Shown here: positions 8,778 to 17,818 of the stretch, piece by piece
Layout: each line of letters begins with the position of its first letter
Numbering within the stretch: position 1 is the stretch's first letter
Source: Fibrobacter sp.
GTDB lineage: Bacteria; Fibrobacterota; Fibrobacteria; Fibrobacterales; Fibrobacteraceae
Reading direction: 5' to 3'
Assembly (NCBI GenBank): GCA_012523035.1
Contig: JAAYJH010000076.1
Location: forward strand, 1-36,287
DNA: 36,287 nucleotides
Position numbers and translations under genes: made by a program
The notes under the pieces: generated by a model
What the model was told of the DNA's origin: nothing
The model's database searches: none
What the model saw: the letters and a program-made list of their open reading frames with translations, nothing else

Positions 8778-9281
8778 ATGACAAACACAACAGAAAAATC
8801 TCATTCTATCAGTCTAAAAGTTGCCAATAAACCTGGTGTTTTAGTTCGTATTGCCTTGGTGTTTTCTAGACGAGGCTACAACATCGATTCTTTGGTTGTA
8901 TCACCTACCTTAGACTCCAGATTCAGTCGCATGAACATTGTGGCTCGTGGGAACCCCAAAATTCTAGGGCAAATTATAATACAACTAGAAAAACTAGTAG
9001 ACATTGTCCACGCCAAAGACCGCACCGATATGAGTGTAGTTGAAAAAGAACTCGCATTGATCAAAGTAAAGTGTTCTACAGAAGAAAGGACCGAAGTTTT
9101 ACAACTTTGCGACCACTTTAAAGCAATCACTGTCGATATGGGAGAAAACTATATCACCCTTCAAATTACAGGCAATAGCGACAAAATCGATGCCATGCGT
9201 TCTTTACTCGAAAAATTCGAAATCATAGAGTACATAAGGACTGGAAAAGTCATTATGCTTCGAGGTGAAGATCAAACCTAA
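8778..9281 (+). CDS. ilvN: Acetolactate synthase, small regulatory subunit
   Basis: This is a 167-residue ACT-domain protein that binds branched-chain amino acids and gives feedback control to the IlvB catalytic subunit. The N-terminal ACT domain begins SISLKVANKPGVLVRIALVF with the typical RRGYNIDSLVV strand-loop. The C-terminal AHAS_S domain follows (LIKVKCSTEERTEVLQ...). I chose the ATG at 8778, 1 nt after the ilvB stop and preceded by AGGAAG. An in-frame TTG at 8751 would overlap ilvB and has no good ribosome-binding site. Its size fits the IlvH/IlvN long form of about 160-170 residues. Co-translation with ilvB is implied by the spacing, and a terminator follows. Confidence 0.96.
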   Translation: MTNTTEKSHSISLKVANKPGVLVRIALVFSRRGYNIDSLVVSPTLDSRFSRMNIVARGNPKILGQIIIQLEKLVDIVHAKDRTDMSVVEKELALIKVKCSTEERTEVLQLCDHFKAITVDMGENYITLQITGNSDKIDAMRSLLEKFEIIEYIRTGKVIMLRGEDQT

Positions 9282-9303
9282 AACACTATTATTCACAATG
9301 CTC

Positions 9304-9330
9304 AAACTCCTTTATTAAGGAGTTTTTTTT
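9304..9330 (+). terminator. Rho-independent terminator after ilvBN
   Basis: AAACTCCTT (9304-9312) pairs with AAGGAGTTT (9317-9325) around a TATT loop and runs into eight Ts. It lies 22 bp after the ilvN stop codon. Confidence 0.9.
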
Positions 9331-9413
9331 ATGAACCGCTTCAAATCATTCATAAAAAGGTGTTGTGATATTATTCTAAAAACCACCTAAGCAGAATAAT
9401 TCTTTATAAAAAT

Positions 9414-9435
9414 GAAGTCTCACACACGCCTGGCT
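9414..9435 (+). repeat. Solo copy of dispersed GTCTCACACACGCCTGG repeat
   Basis: GAAGTCTCACACACGCCTGG, followed by CT, matches the inverted ends of the intergenic element at 25321-25621. It lies between the ilvN terminator and the end of the convergent MgtC/DUF4010 gene. No second end is visible nearby. Confidence 0.7.
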
Positions 9436-9475
9436 AGAAGCGGGCATAGAAGCACTTCAAGAAATAAGGCGTTTT

Positions 9476-10741
9476 TTAATAATAGATAAATATTAATCCT
9501 AAGCTAATGGCTATTGTAGATAAAGTCACGGGGATAATTACTTTTCGCATGGTTTTTGCTCCAAATAAGACGACCATTCCGCCTTTTAAAAAGGTGTTGG
9601 CGAGCCCTGCAAATAATATAGCGAGAACTACTTGGTTTATGCCTAATACTCCTGTTTTTTGCATGCTGATCACCGATAATGCGATGGCGTCTATGGCTGC
9701 AAAGCCTGCGAAAAAACTCGATATCAAGAGACCGCTGTTTCCAAAATAGGATTGGGCTAGGTTGGTTAAAAATAAGACGAATACAAAAATAAGGCCAAAT
9801 TGAAGTGCGGGTGTCAATTCAAAGGGGTTTTTGAAGTTGGAGTCTAGATTGTGGATTTTGGATTCTTTGTATTTTAAATAAAACGCATAGAGAAAGCCTG
9901 GTATCATTGGTAAAAACATGGGGATAATTAAAGGCACTAGTAGGTTAGGGTGAATTGCCACACACATAATATAAAGCCGTACATACATCATGGACCAAGA
10001 GAGTATGATTCCCATCGAGAGTGTTGCTGCGTGTTTTGGATTGCTTTTGCTTTTTTGTGTGAAGTTTAGGGTTAAAGCGGTACTAGAGGCTATGCCACCC
10101 AATATTCCTGTCACTCCTATTCCCTTTCCTGGACCAATGAGTTTGACTAAGATATATCCAATAAAACTAATTCCAGATAATATGACAACGAAAAGCCCTA
10201 TCACAAAGGGATTGAATACTTCTAAGTTTTCTGGTCCATAAGCTTTGTTGGGTAAAAAAGGTAAAACTAAGGCCGCCATCACAGCAAATTTGATGGTTGC
10301 AAATATGTCTTCTTTGGAGATTTTTTGTGCAAAAACATGCAATTGTTCTTTGAAGGATAATACTGCTAGTAAGGCCACCATGATGGCACAGGATTCTAAT
10401 AAACGATTGTACCAGCATAAGACTCCTAGTAAATAGACTAATAGCATAGAAAAGCTAGTGGTGAGCCCTATTTTTTTTGTTTTTTTGGTGTGGTGGTGGA
10501 TAGTATAAGAAGCTAATAGTAATACACTGACTATGGTAAAACCTAATAAAATAGGGTGTGTTGAGTTTAAGATACTGCTTAAAAAGGCAAGCACCCCTCC
10601 TAATAGCCCCGATAAGGCAAATGTGCGTACCCCAATGGGGTGAAATTCTTCGGTGTTTTGATAAGAATTTTCTCTTTGAAGCCCAATAATTAAACCAATG
10701 CCAAGAGCTAGTGCCAGTCTGTAAAAAATCGTTATTTCCAT
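9476..10741 (-). CDS. MgtC/SapB-family membrane protein with DUF4010 domain
   Basis: This is a 421-residue polytopic inner-membrane protein with about 12 hydrophobic segments. Residues 1-135 match the MgtC/SapB fold, with the characteristic LALALGIGLIIGLQRE start and GVRTFALSGLLGG. Residues about 175-400 correspond to DUF4010 (GIGVTGILGGIASSTALTLNFTQ and FAGFAAIDAIALSVI). The two-domain form is common, but its substrate is unknown; magnesium homeostasis is associated with single-domain MgtC. It lies on the opposite strand between ilvBN and ilvD and is divergent from ilvD. The ribosome-binding site is weak. There is no sequence reason to tie it to branched-chain amino acid metabolism other than location. 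Confidence 0.88.
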   Translation of the reverse strand: MEITIFYRLALALGIGLIIGLQRENSYQNTEEFHPIGVRTFALSGLLGGVLAFLSSILNSTHPILLGFTIVSVLLLASYTIHHHTKKTKKIGLTTSFSMLLVYLLGVLCWYNRLLESCAIMVALLAVLSFKEQLHVFAQKISKEDIFATIKFAVMAALVLPFLPNKAYGPENLEVFNPFVIGLFVVILSGISFIGYILVKLIGPGKGIGVTGILGGIASSTALTLNFTQKSKSNPKHAATLSMGIILSWSMMYVRLYIMCVAIHPNLLVPLIIPMFLPMIPGFLYAFYLKYKESKIHNLDSNFKNPFELTPALQFGLIFVFVLFLTNLAQSYFGNSGLLISSFFAGFAAIDAIALSVISMQKTGVLGINQVVLAILFAGLANTFLKGGMVVLFGAKTMRKVIIPVTLSTIAISLGLIFIYY

Positions 10742-10877
10742 TCATCACTCTTTGTAAGGTCCAGTTTCATGTTAATTATACCCATAATCTATATTTCTTT
10801 TTCTATATTAAAATAGAATATAAGTTCGCTATTATTCTCGATATTTAAAAATTTTATTTTACAAAAAGAGGTTCATT
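10742..10877. promoter_or_regulatory. Divergent promoter region between MgtC/DUF4010 gene and ilvD
   Basis: This 136-bp AT-rich spacer must hold both promoters. TTCTAT (10801-10806) and ATAGAA (10813-10818) form a small dyad midway, which could be an operator. I cannot assign -35/-10 boxes with confidence. Confidence 0.35.
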
Positions 10878-12734
10878 ATGCCTAAACTTCGTTCCCTAAC
10901 TACTATTGAAGGCCGACAAATGGCTGGAGCTCGTGCTTTGTGGCGTGCGACTGGTACCAAAGAAGCCGATTTTGGAAAACCTATCGTTATGGTGGTCAAT
11001 AGTTTTACTCAATTTGTGCCAGGCCATGTTCATTTAAAAGATATTGGACAGCTCGTGGCAAGAGAAATTGAGAAAGCGGGGGGAGTTGCAAAAGAAATGA
11101 ACACTATTGCTGTGGATGACGGAATTGCCATGGGGCATGCAGGTATGCTCTATAGCTTGCCTTCTAGAGATTTGATTGCTGATTCTGTGGAATATATGGC
11201 AAACGCCCACTGTGCAGATGCTATGGTGTGTATTAGTAACTGCGATAAAATCACTCCGGGTATGCTTATGGCTGCGATGCGTTTGAATATTCCCGCTGTT
11301 TTTGTGTCTGGTGGACCGATGGAAGCTGGTGAAATTAAAACCAAAGGTGGAGAAAACCGTTCTGTGGATTTAATTGATGCCATGATTGACTCGGCAAATC
11401 CAGAAGTGAGCGACGAAGAGTCTTACGATATCGAAGCGAATGCTTGCCCTACTTGTGGTTCTTGCTCTGGAATGTTCACCGCTAATTCTATGAATTGCTT
11501 GGCCGAGGCCCTTGGACTAGCTCTCCCTGGAAATGGTACCATTGTGGCTACCCATACAGCTCGCCGTGAATTATTTGAAGAGGCAGGACGAGTGATTGTG
11601 AAAAATGCCATTCGCTATTATCACGAAAATGACGAGAGTGTGCTCCCTCGAACTATTGCTTCTTTTAAAACTTTTGAAAATGCTATGCGTTTAGATATTG
11701 CTATGGGTGGAAGTTCTAATACAGTGTTGCATATTTTAGCTATTGCTCAGGAAGCTGGCGTGGATTTTGGAATGAAAAACATTAATGATCTTTCGCTTAG
11801 CACTCCTTGTATTTGTAAAGTGGCCCCCAATACTGTGAATGTACACATTCAAGATGTGAACCGTGCTGGTGGTATTATGGGTATCTTGGGAGAACTAGAT
11901 CGAATTGGACTTTTGCACACTGATGTACCTACAGTGCATTCTAAAACTCTAAAAGAAGCTCTTGAAAACTATGATCTACTTAGAAATCCTATAGAATCTG
12001 CGAAGCAACTTTATTTGGCTGCTCCAAGTGGAAAGTATAGTATTAGTGCTTTTTCTCAAAGTGAGTTATACCCATCTCACGATTTAGATCGTAAAAATGG
12101 GGTGATTCGAAAAGGTGAATATGCTTATACAAAAGATGGCGGGATAGCAGTGCTTTATGGTAACTTGGCTCCTAATGGTTGTATTGTGAAAACAGCCGGA
12201 GTCGATGAGTCTATTTGGAATTTTACAGGCAAAGCCATCGTTTTTGAAAGTCAGGAAGATGCTGTGAAAGGGATTCTCAACGGCTCTGTAAAAGCAGGCA
12301 ATGTAGTGATAATCCGATACGAAGGTCCAAAAGGTGGCCCTGGGATGCAAGAAATGCTCTACCCTACTAGTTATCTTAAAAGTATGGGGCTTGGCCAAGC
12401 TTGTGCTTTGATTACCGATGGTCGTTTTTCTGGTGGGACTAGCGGTTTGTCTATTGGACATGTGAGCCCAGAAGCTGCCAGTCAAGGGAATATTGCTCTG
12501 GTTCAAACTGGAGATATTATAGAAATAGATATCCCCAAACGACAAATCAATATTGGTATCACCGATGCCGAGATCGAAGAGAGAAAACAAGCTATGATAG
12601 CCAAAGGGAAAGAGGCGTGGAAAGCTTCAGGTCGAAATAGAGTGGTTTCTAAAGCTTTGCAAGCCTATGCAGCCATGGCTTCTAGTGCAGACAAGGGAGC
12701 AGTGAGAGACCTTTCTTTGATTGGTATTGACTGA
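10878..12734 (+). CDS. ilvD: Dihydroxy-acid dehydratase
   Basis: This 618-residue iron-sulfur dehydratase converts dihydroxy-isovalerate and dihydroxy-methylvalerate to the 2-keto acids, the third common step of valine and isoleucine synthesis. Cluster-binding cysteine C122 is in [12 protein letters not shown], and C190/C193/C196 are in [25 protein letters not shown] near residue 45 and the C-terminal [22 protein letters not shown] are family signatures. The length and the [13 protein letters not shown] region match the long E. coli-type enzyme, whose cluster is [4Fe-4S] and oxygen-sensitive. AGAGG precedes the ATG. It has its own promoter region and terminator and is separated from ilvBN by an opposite-strand gene. 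No ilvC or ilvE is in the window. Confidence 0.97.
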   Translation: MPKLRSLTTIEGRQMAGARALWRATGTKEADFGKPIVMVVNSFTQFVPGHVHLKDIGQLVAREIEKAGGVAKEMNTIAVDDGIAMGHAGMLYSLPSRDLIADSVEYMANAHCADAMVCISNCDKITPGMLMAAMRLNIPAVFVSGGPMEAGEIKTKGGENRSVDLIDAMIDSANPEVSDEESYDIEANACPTCGSCSGMFTANSMNCLAEALGLALPGNGTIVATHTARRELFEEAGRVIVKNAIRYYHENDESVLPRTIASFKTFENAMRLDIAMGGSSNTVLHILAIAQEAGVDFGMKNINDLSLSTPCICKVAPNTVNVHIQDVNRAGGIMGILGELDRIGLLHTDVPTVHSKTLKEALENYDLLRNPIESAKQLYLAAPSGKYSISAFSQSELYPSHDLDRKNGVIRKGEYAYTKDGGIAVLYGNLAPNGCIVKTAGVDESIWNFTGKAIVFESQEDAVKGILNGSVKAGNVVIIRYEGPKGGPGMQEMLYPTSYLKSMGLGQACALITDGRFSGGTSGLSIGHVSPEAASQGNIALVQTGDIIEIDIPKRQINIGITDAEIEERKQAMIAKGKEAWKASGRNRVVSKALQAYAAMASSADKGAVRDLSLIGID

Positions 12735-12850
12735 TTTTAAAGAGACTTTGTTTGTTAAAATCTTTTTACTTTTATTTGCCCAGTATTTATATTATATTGT
12801 TGTAATTAATACATTAAAGTTCAACCTATCATTTATAAAACATAGCAAAG

Positions 12851-12883
12851 CTCTGCTTCATTTCGAGGCAGAGTCTTTTTTTT
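12851..12883 (+). terminator. Rho-independent terminator of ilvD, overlapping the end of the convergent gene
   Basis: CTCTGCTTC (12851-12859) pairs with GAGGCAGAG (12865-12873), one wobble, 5-nt loop, then a run of Ts to 12883. The right half of the hairpin and the T tract lie inside the last codons of the convergent rlmI-like gene. On the minus strand no T tract follows, so it acts on ilvD only. Confidence 0.85.
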
Positions 12884-14087
12884 GATAATAAGCACACTTT
12901 AAGTAAGCCCCTTCTTTAAATTGTACTGGATGGTCTATATCGTGCTCGGTTCGTTCTATTAAAAAAAATCCTTTCTCCGTACAGACTTCGTGAACCAACT
13001 CAAAAAAATCACTCGATGTGACTCTAGAACTGCAAGAGGCTAAAACCAGAACGCCTCTTTCTTTGACTAAGGGTGCGGCTAGATTGGCAAGCTCTTTGTA
13101 TTTTTTGAGTGCAAGTTTTACTTCACTTTCTTTTTTTGCAAAAGAAGGAGGATCAATGATGACCATGTCGTAATATTGATTGGAATCGCTGAATTTTTGC
13201 AATTGCTGGAAAGCGTCTCCGATTATTACTTGATGCGATGCATGGAGTGAGTTGAGTGAAACATTTTTTTGAGCTAGTGCTAGTGCGTGTTTGCTTATAT
13301 CCAAACTAGTGACTGATTTTGCTCCGCCTTTTAATGCGTGTGTAGAAAAGCCCCCTGCATAAGAGAATACATCTAAGACACTTTTTTGATGGGCTAAGTC
13401 CCCCACTTTGCGTCTATTTTCTCGATGGTCCAAAAAGAATCCAGTCTTGTGCCCTTCTATGACATTTGCAAAAAATTGAACTCCATGCTCTCGAAACAAA
13501 ACATCATTTTTTAGAAGTTTGCCATAAACAACACTCCCCTCTTTAAATGTTGGATTCTGGAGGGCCTGGAGCCTTCGACTCAATCTTAAAACAAGGGCAG
13601 AACAATTGGTGTGTTCCACCAAAGCGGTGCACAGCCACTTCATATAAGGAAACCAAATTGCCGAATAAAGCTTTACTACGCAAACACTGTCGTAAACATC
13701 TACAATGCACCCAGGAAGGCCGTCGTTTTCTCCAAAGATCAGTCGATAACTATTGGTATCGGTTTGAAGCAATGGAACCCTTATTGAAGCCGCTTTTTGA
13801 ATCCGTTCTCTAAAAAAATGTTCATCTATAAAAATAGACTCATAATAATGGATCATTTTAATAAGGATAGGTGAATGAGGGTCGTAGAGACCTACTCCAA
13901 AAACTTGATTTGATTTTTGTCTAAATAAAACACAAAGATCACCAGGATTTCCTTTTTTATTTATTTTTTGAATGCTATCAGAAAACAGCCATGGATGTGG
14001 AGAACTCAAAAGTCGTTTTTCGGCCCCTTTTGTAAGTTTCACGGCAATCTTTTGAATAGTAGCGTTTGGAAATTCAATGTTAAACAT
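12858..14087 (-). CDS. rlmI: RlmI-type 23S rRNA (cytosine-C5)-methyltransferase
   Basis: This is a 409-residue class I SAM-dependent methyltransferase. An N-terminal PUA-like RNA-binding domain (residues about 13-85, HPWLFSDSI) is followed by the RlmI catalytic domain. SAM motif I is DVFSYAGGFSTHALKGGA (from 239), motif IV is IIDPPSFAK (310-318), and the candidate catalytic cysteine is C352 in LASCSSRV. The C-terminal signature is DHPVQFKEGAYLKCAYY. E. coli RlmI, 396 residues, makes m5C1962 in 23S rRNA, and the same role is likely here. No good Shine-Dalgarno sequence precedes the ATG at 14087, so a slightly internal start is possible. It is convergent with ilvD, whose terminator overlaps its 3' end. 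Confidence 0.9.
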   Translation of the reverse strand: MFNIEFPNATIQKIAVKLTKGAEKRLLSSPHPWLFSDSIQKINKKGNPGDLCVLFRQKSNQVFGVGLYDPHSPILIKMIHYYESIFIDEHFFRERIQKAASIRVPLLQTDTNSYRLIFGENDGLPGCIVDVYDSVCVVKLYSAIWFPYMKWLCTALVEHTNCSALVLRLSRRLQALQNPTFKEGSVVYGKLLKNDVLFREHGVQFFANVIEGHKTGFFLDHRENRRKVGDLAHQKSVLDVFSYAGGFSTHALKGGAKSVTSLDISKHALALAQKNVSLNSLHASHQVIIGDAFQQLQKFSDSNQYYDMVIIDPPSFAKKESEVKLALKKYKELANLAAPLVKERGVLVLASCSSRVTSSDFFELVHEVCTEKGFFLIERTEHDIDHPVQFKEGAYLKCAYYQKKDSASK

Positions 14088-14196
14088 AGTGTAAAACTAC
14101 TAAAAAAAACGCCCTTCAAATAAAAGAAAGGAAAGGAGTCTCTTTTTTATAAAAAAATCTATCTTATGGACTATATATTTTTATTAAGAAGGTACT

Positions 14197-15270
14197 ATGC
14201 TACACAATCGATTGAAAGGTGTTAATTTAGGTGGCTGGTTCAGTCAAATTGACGCTATCAAAGAAAAAGACCCCCAAAAGTTTCCGGGAACACTGCAACA
14301 TATAGTTGATTTTTTAAATGTGAATGATTTTAAACGCATTCAAAAATCGGGCTTTAATCATGTGAGACTCCCAGTAGATTATTCTACTTTGTTTGATGAA
14401 AATTCTCTTCAACCCAAAAAAGAATATTTTGAATTATTAGACAAAGCCATTCAAAACATTTTAGCCGAAAATTTAGTGGTGATACTTGACCTTCATAAAT
14501 GTCCAGGGCACGATTTTCATTCTGGAACCTCAAAAGAACAAAGTTTTTTTACAGATTCAAAAGAACGAGAGAAAACTAAAAAGATTTGGGCTTATATGGC
14601 CGAAAGGTATTGTGATGATTCCCGTGTTTGGATGGAACTTTTAAATGAACCCACAGCCCAAGATTCAAAACTTTGGGATCAATATAAAGATGAGCTATTT
14701 TGGGAAATTCGTAAACACGCTCCTAAAAATCCAATTGTAGTCGGTTCAAACCGATGGAATAGTGCTAGTGAATTTGCGAATTTGACCCCCATAGACGATG
14801 ATAATGTCCTTTATAGCTTTCACTTTTATACTCCGATTGGCTTTACACACCAAAATGCAGCCTGGCTAAAAGATCCGTTTTTTCAACAAAAAAGAGATTG
14901 GCCAGGAGACTACCCTCCGCCCAATGATCAAGAAGGGCTTCGATTAAATCATGAGTACGGTGTCTGGAATAAAACTCGATTAAAAAGTTCTATGCAAAAT
15001 GCCTTAGACTTTCGAGAGAAATACAAAGTCCCTGTAGCGTGTAATGAGTTTGGTGTTTATGTGCAAACCAAAAGGGAACACCAACTGAGTTGGCTTCAGG
15101 ATTTTTTAAGTCTATTGAAAGAGGCTGATATTGGTTTTAGTTATTGGAATTACAAAAACTTAGATTTTGGAATTGTTTCTAAAGGCGAAAGTTTACATCA
15201 AAATTTAAGTCAGTATCAAAATCCAGAAGGCTTAGATCAAGAGTTACTGAATTTATTAGCCAATTCTTAA
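14197..15270 (+). CDS. Glycoside hydrolase family 5 endoglucanase-like enzyme, no signal peptide
   Basis: This 357-residue (beta/alpha)8 cellulase-fold protein has the acid/base glutamate E151 in MELLNEP and the nucleophile E284 in ACNEFG. Conserved active-site neighbours include GFNHVRLPV (52-60), LDLH (97-100) and H209/Y211 in YSFHFYTP. The N-terminus MLHNRLKGVNLGGW starts directly in the fold and has no signal peptide, so the protein is probably cytoplasmic. It would then act on imported oligosaccharides or on a glucan made inside the cell rather than on solid cellulose. There is no carbohydrate-binding module. GAAGG lies just before the ATG. Members of this group include endoglucanases and exo-glucosidases (exoglucanase-like GNLGGW proteins), so substrate specificity is uncertain. 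Confidence 0.9.
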   Translation: MLHNRLKGVNLGGWFSQIDAIKEKDPQKFPGTLQHIVDFLNVNDFKRIQKSGFNHVRLPVDYSTLFDENSLQPKKEYFELLDKAIQNILAENLVVILDLHKCPGHDFHSGTSKEQSFFTDSKEREKTKKIWAYMAERYCDDSRVWMELLNEPTAQDSKLWDQYKDELFWEIRKHAPKNPIVVGSNRWNSASEFANLTPIDDDNVLYSFHFYTPIGFTHQNAAWLKDPFFQQKRDWPGDYPPPNDQEGLRLNHEYGVWNKTRLKSSMQNALDFREKYKVPVACNEFGVYVQTKREHQLSWLQDFLSLLKEADIGFSYWNYKNLDFGIVSKGESLHQNLSQYQNPEGLDQELLNLLANS

Positions 15271-15489
15271 GGCATTCAATTGCAAGTTTGCTTTAATAAC
15301 ACATTCTCCAAAGTCTTATTAGCATAGTATTTAAAAATAGACTGTGTCCCTTTTTGAATACGAAATGCACATTTGTTTTCAGAAATACTTCTATAATTCT
15401 AAAAAATTGAAAGGAATGCTTTGTTTTCTGATAAGCTGTCATTTTATAGGATAGAAAGAGAGTGAAAAGCACTAGTATTTTTTATTATT

Positions 15490-16989
15490 ATGCCAAGTTC
15501 AATTCTCTGTTTTGTTCGCTTTTTAAATGGAATGCGTCATAAATTATATAAAGCAATGATGAAACCTAGTCATGTATTTTTATTGGTTTTTTGTGTTTTT
15601 TTTGTTCAAATCCATGCAAAAAACCTTTTAGCCCATGAGAAAATCTCTATAGAGTCTCCTTCTATTCATATCGATTCCAACCAGGTCCTTCCATTGTGGC
15701 TTCCTCTTAGTGAAATCATACTCCAAAACACCGTGGTTTGGGCTCGAAATCACTATATTATGGATTACAACTATGCAAAAATCAGCCTGAGCACATGGAA
15801 AGCTAATTTAAATCATAGTTGGACATGGGATAACAACCATTTTGCTATTAATTTTTTTGGACACCCTTACCAAGGAGTTTACTACCATGCTGCCGCTAGA
15901 AGCTCTGGATTAAATTTTTATAAATCATTGGTTTATGATATGTTTGGTTCTTTTACATGGGAGTTTTTTGGAGAAAGAGAAAAACCTTCTTTAAATGATT
16001 TTGTGATCACTAGTTTTGCGGGAGCCATGTATGGAGAAATTTTATTTCGATTGGCAGAAAGGCTGCTTGCTAAAAAAAGCCCGAGTTATTGGGATCATTC
16101 TTTGGCTTTTGCAATGCAACCCTACTCTTACATTCACCAGCAAGTATTTGGAAAACGCCCCAACAATCCAGGTTATGTGCCCATAGAGTTTTCTATTTTT
16201 GGAGGTATAGGTTCACGATTTGAGAGTGACTACCGCTACGATAAGAAGCCCGCCAAAAGGCTCGATGACAACTGGAAAGATGTATTTGGTGTGGGTGGAT
16301 TCGATTTAGTTTATGGCAAAGCCAATCGTATTATAAAAAAACCATTAGAGTATTTTACTGTCTCTGCTTCTCACGAAGAAGGGAAAAAGAATAGACTTTT
16401 TCAAATGGAAGTGCTTGGAAAAATAAAAAACTCACACAAAAGTGCTAAAAATGATTTTTTTGATATCGCTACTTATAGTGCCTATGATTTATTCTACGGG
16501 AGTTTGGTCGAAATGAGTGCATTTTCTTTGGGTTTAGGCACCGACATTAGCGTCCATTTAATATCTAAAATCCACTTTAGAGTCTATAGCATCTCTAGTA
16601 TAGTGGTGTTGGGGGCCACCGATTTTAATTATGATGACATTTTAAAAGAGTTTTACCCAGAATATGAGCCTACTCGAACATACCAAATAAGTTATGGTTT
16701 GAATTACAAGACTGGCTTTTCGGCTCGATATAAACAATTAGAGTTTATGCATAAGTCCAACATTTTTTTACTTAAAACCATGCCTGGTTCTTTACCCCAC
16801 TACGGAGCCGATGGATGGGATATAGTGGGTTTTAACTATTCTGATCTTAATTTTTATTTACACCAAAAATTTAATTTTGGAATAGGACTCAAACACTATT
16901 TTAAAGTTTCTGCATATAGTGGAGAATATTTGGAGCCTATGTCTAGGACAATGCTATCCACCAATGTCCATATTCGCTATCATTTTTAA
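15490..16989 (+). CDS. DUF3943 outer-membrane protein
   Basis: The frame is 499 codons from 15490. Internal ATGs at 15532, 15556 and 15559 are all plausible starts, and the last gives the cleanest signal peptide (MKPSHVFLLVFCVFFVQIHA). No candidate has a strong ribosome-binding site. The core NNHFAINFFGHPYQGVYYHAAARSSG matches DUF3943, with the conserved FxxHPYxGxxYxxAARSxG block. The rest is rich in alternating aromatic strands and ends in phenylalanine (RYHF), as outer-membrane barrels do. Function is unknown; the family is found in Gram-negative envelopes. It follows the GH5 gene after a 219-bp spacer with no clear terminator. Its stop codon overlaps the stop of the convergent membrane-protein gene by 4 bp. 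Confidence 0.82.
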   Translation: MPSSILCFVRFLNGMRHKLYKAMMKPSHVFLLVFCVFFVQIHAKNLLAHEKISIESPSIHIDSNQVLPLWLPLSEIILQNTVVWARNHYIMDYNYAKISLSTWKANLNHSWTWDNNHFAINFFGHPYQGVYYHAAARSSGLNFYKSLVYDMFGSFTWEFFGEREKPSLNDFVITSFAGAMYGEILFRLAERLLAKKSPSYWDHSLAFAMQPYSYIHQQVFGKRPNNPGYVPIEFSIFGGIGSRFESDYRYDKKPAKRLDDNWKDVFGVGGFDLVYGKANRIIKKPLEYFTVSASHEEGKKNRLFQMEVLGKIKNSHKSAKNDFFDIATYSAYDLFYGSLVEMSAFSLGLGTDISVHLISKIHFRVYSISSIVVLGATDFNYDDILKEFYPEYEPTRTYQISYGLNYKTGFSARYKQLEFMHKSNIFLLKTMPGSLPHYGADGWDIVGFNYSDLNFYLHQKFNFGIGLKHYFKVSAYSGEYLEPMSRTMLSTNVHIRYHF

Positions 16990-17816
16990 TTTTTTTTAGA
17001 TGATTTTAGCTGCCTAGTTTTACTCCTTAAACGCTCAAGTGGCATAAAAGAAAAGAAAGGCGTGAGCACAAAGTAATAAGAAATCCAATAAAAAACACAA
17101 AGCAAAACATATGGCAAAATGGCATCTAAAGTCCATTCGTTGAGCATATAAAGCACTAATAACAGAGCTAAAAGGGGGCTCACAAGCACATTGAGGTTTT
17201 GTTTTAAAGAGGCTTGGATCAATGAACCCGTTTTTGGAGATCCACTTTTTAAATTTGCTCCTACACTATACGCCAAAGTCAAAGAATCTGCGAAAAACAA
17301 AGAGATAAAAAAGAGATAAACTGTAAAATTCAACTGAAAATAAGTGGCCACAGCAGTGACTAAAGATGCACTCAAATAAAAAGGAAGCAAGATTTTAAAA
17401 GTTGCTTTTGGAATAAAAAAAGAACCGAGAAAGCTAAGAATGAGCAAAGACACATAAATAGGAATCACCACATTATCGGAACCATCTAAAATAAAAAAGG
17501 AGCCCAAAACCAAGAAAAGGGAAAATAAAGAAAATAACACCGAAAACAAAGAAGACAAAAAGAATCTGATGATCAATACCACAACAAGCCCACCCCAAAG
17601 AGGAATCCATGATAGAAAAACCTTAGGTTCTACCATGATCTGTTGTATTTGCATGGATATATCTTCAGAAGCTCCCACTAAAAAAGTGAAAAAATCGTTT
17701 TTATAACTATAAGTACCACCCAAAGCGGCTATAAAAAGCAAAAGAAACACCAATCTTAATCGAAAAAGAATTTCAATAAATCGTTTAGAAAAAGAAGCTT
17801 TTTTTCGTAATTCCAT
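16986..17816 (-). CDS. Polytopic membrane protein, last gene of the C25-protease cluster
   Basis: This is a 276-residue protein with about seven or eight hydrophobic helices, a basic N-terminus (ELRKKASFSKRF) and a basic C-terminal tail (RLRSKTRQLKSSKK). I do not recognise a family. It starts 2 nt after the protease stop codon, and the GAGG ribosome-binding site lies inside the protease's last codons, so its translation is probably coupled to the protease. Membership in the protease operon suggests a role in envelope export or quality control, but that is inference from position only. Its stop TAA overlaps the convergent DUF3943 stop in a shared TTAA. Confidence 0.75.
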   Translation of the reverse strand: MELRKKASFSKRFIEILFRLRLVFLLLFIAALGGTYSYKNDFFTFLVGASEDISMQIQQIMVEPKVFLSWIPLWGGLVVVLIIRFFLSSLFSVLFSLFSLFLVLGSFFILDGSDNVVIPIYVSLLILSFLGSFFIPKATFKILLPFYLSASLVTAVATYFQLNFTVYLFFISLFFADSLTLAYSVGANLKSGSPKTGSLIQASLKQNLNVLVSPLLALLLVLYMLNEWTLDAILPYVLLCVFYWISYYFVLTPFFSFMPLERLRSKTRQLKSSKKN

Positions 17817-17818
17817 TT

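Noticed and set aside
13547-13813. Plus-strand open frame inside the rRNA methyltransferase gene
   Set aside because: It is antisense to a well-conserved coding region and has no recognisable features.
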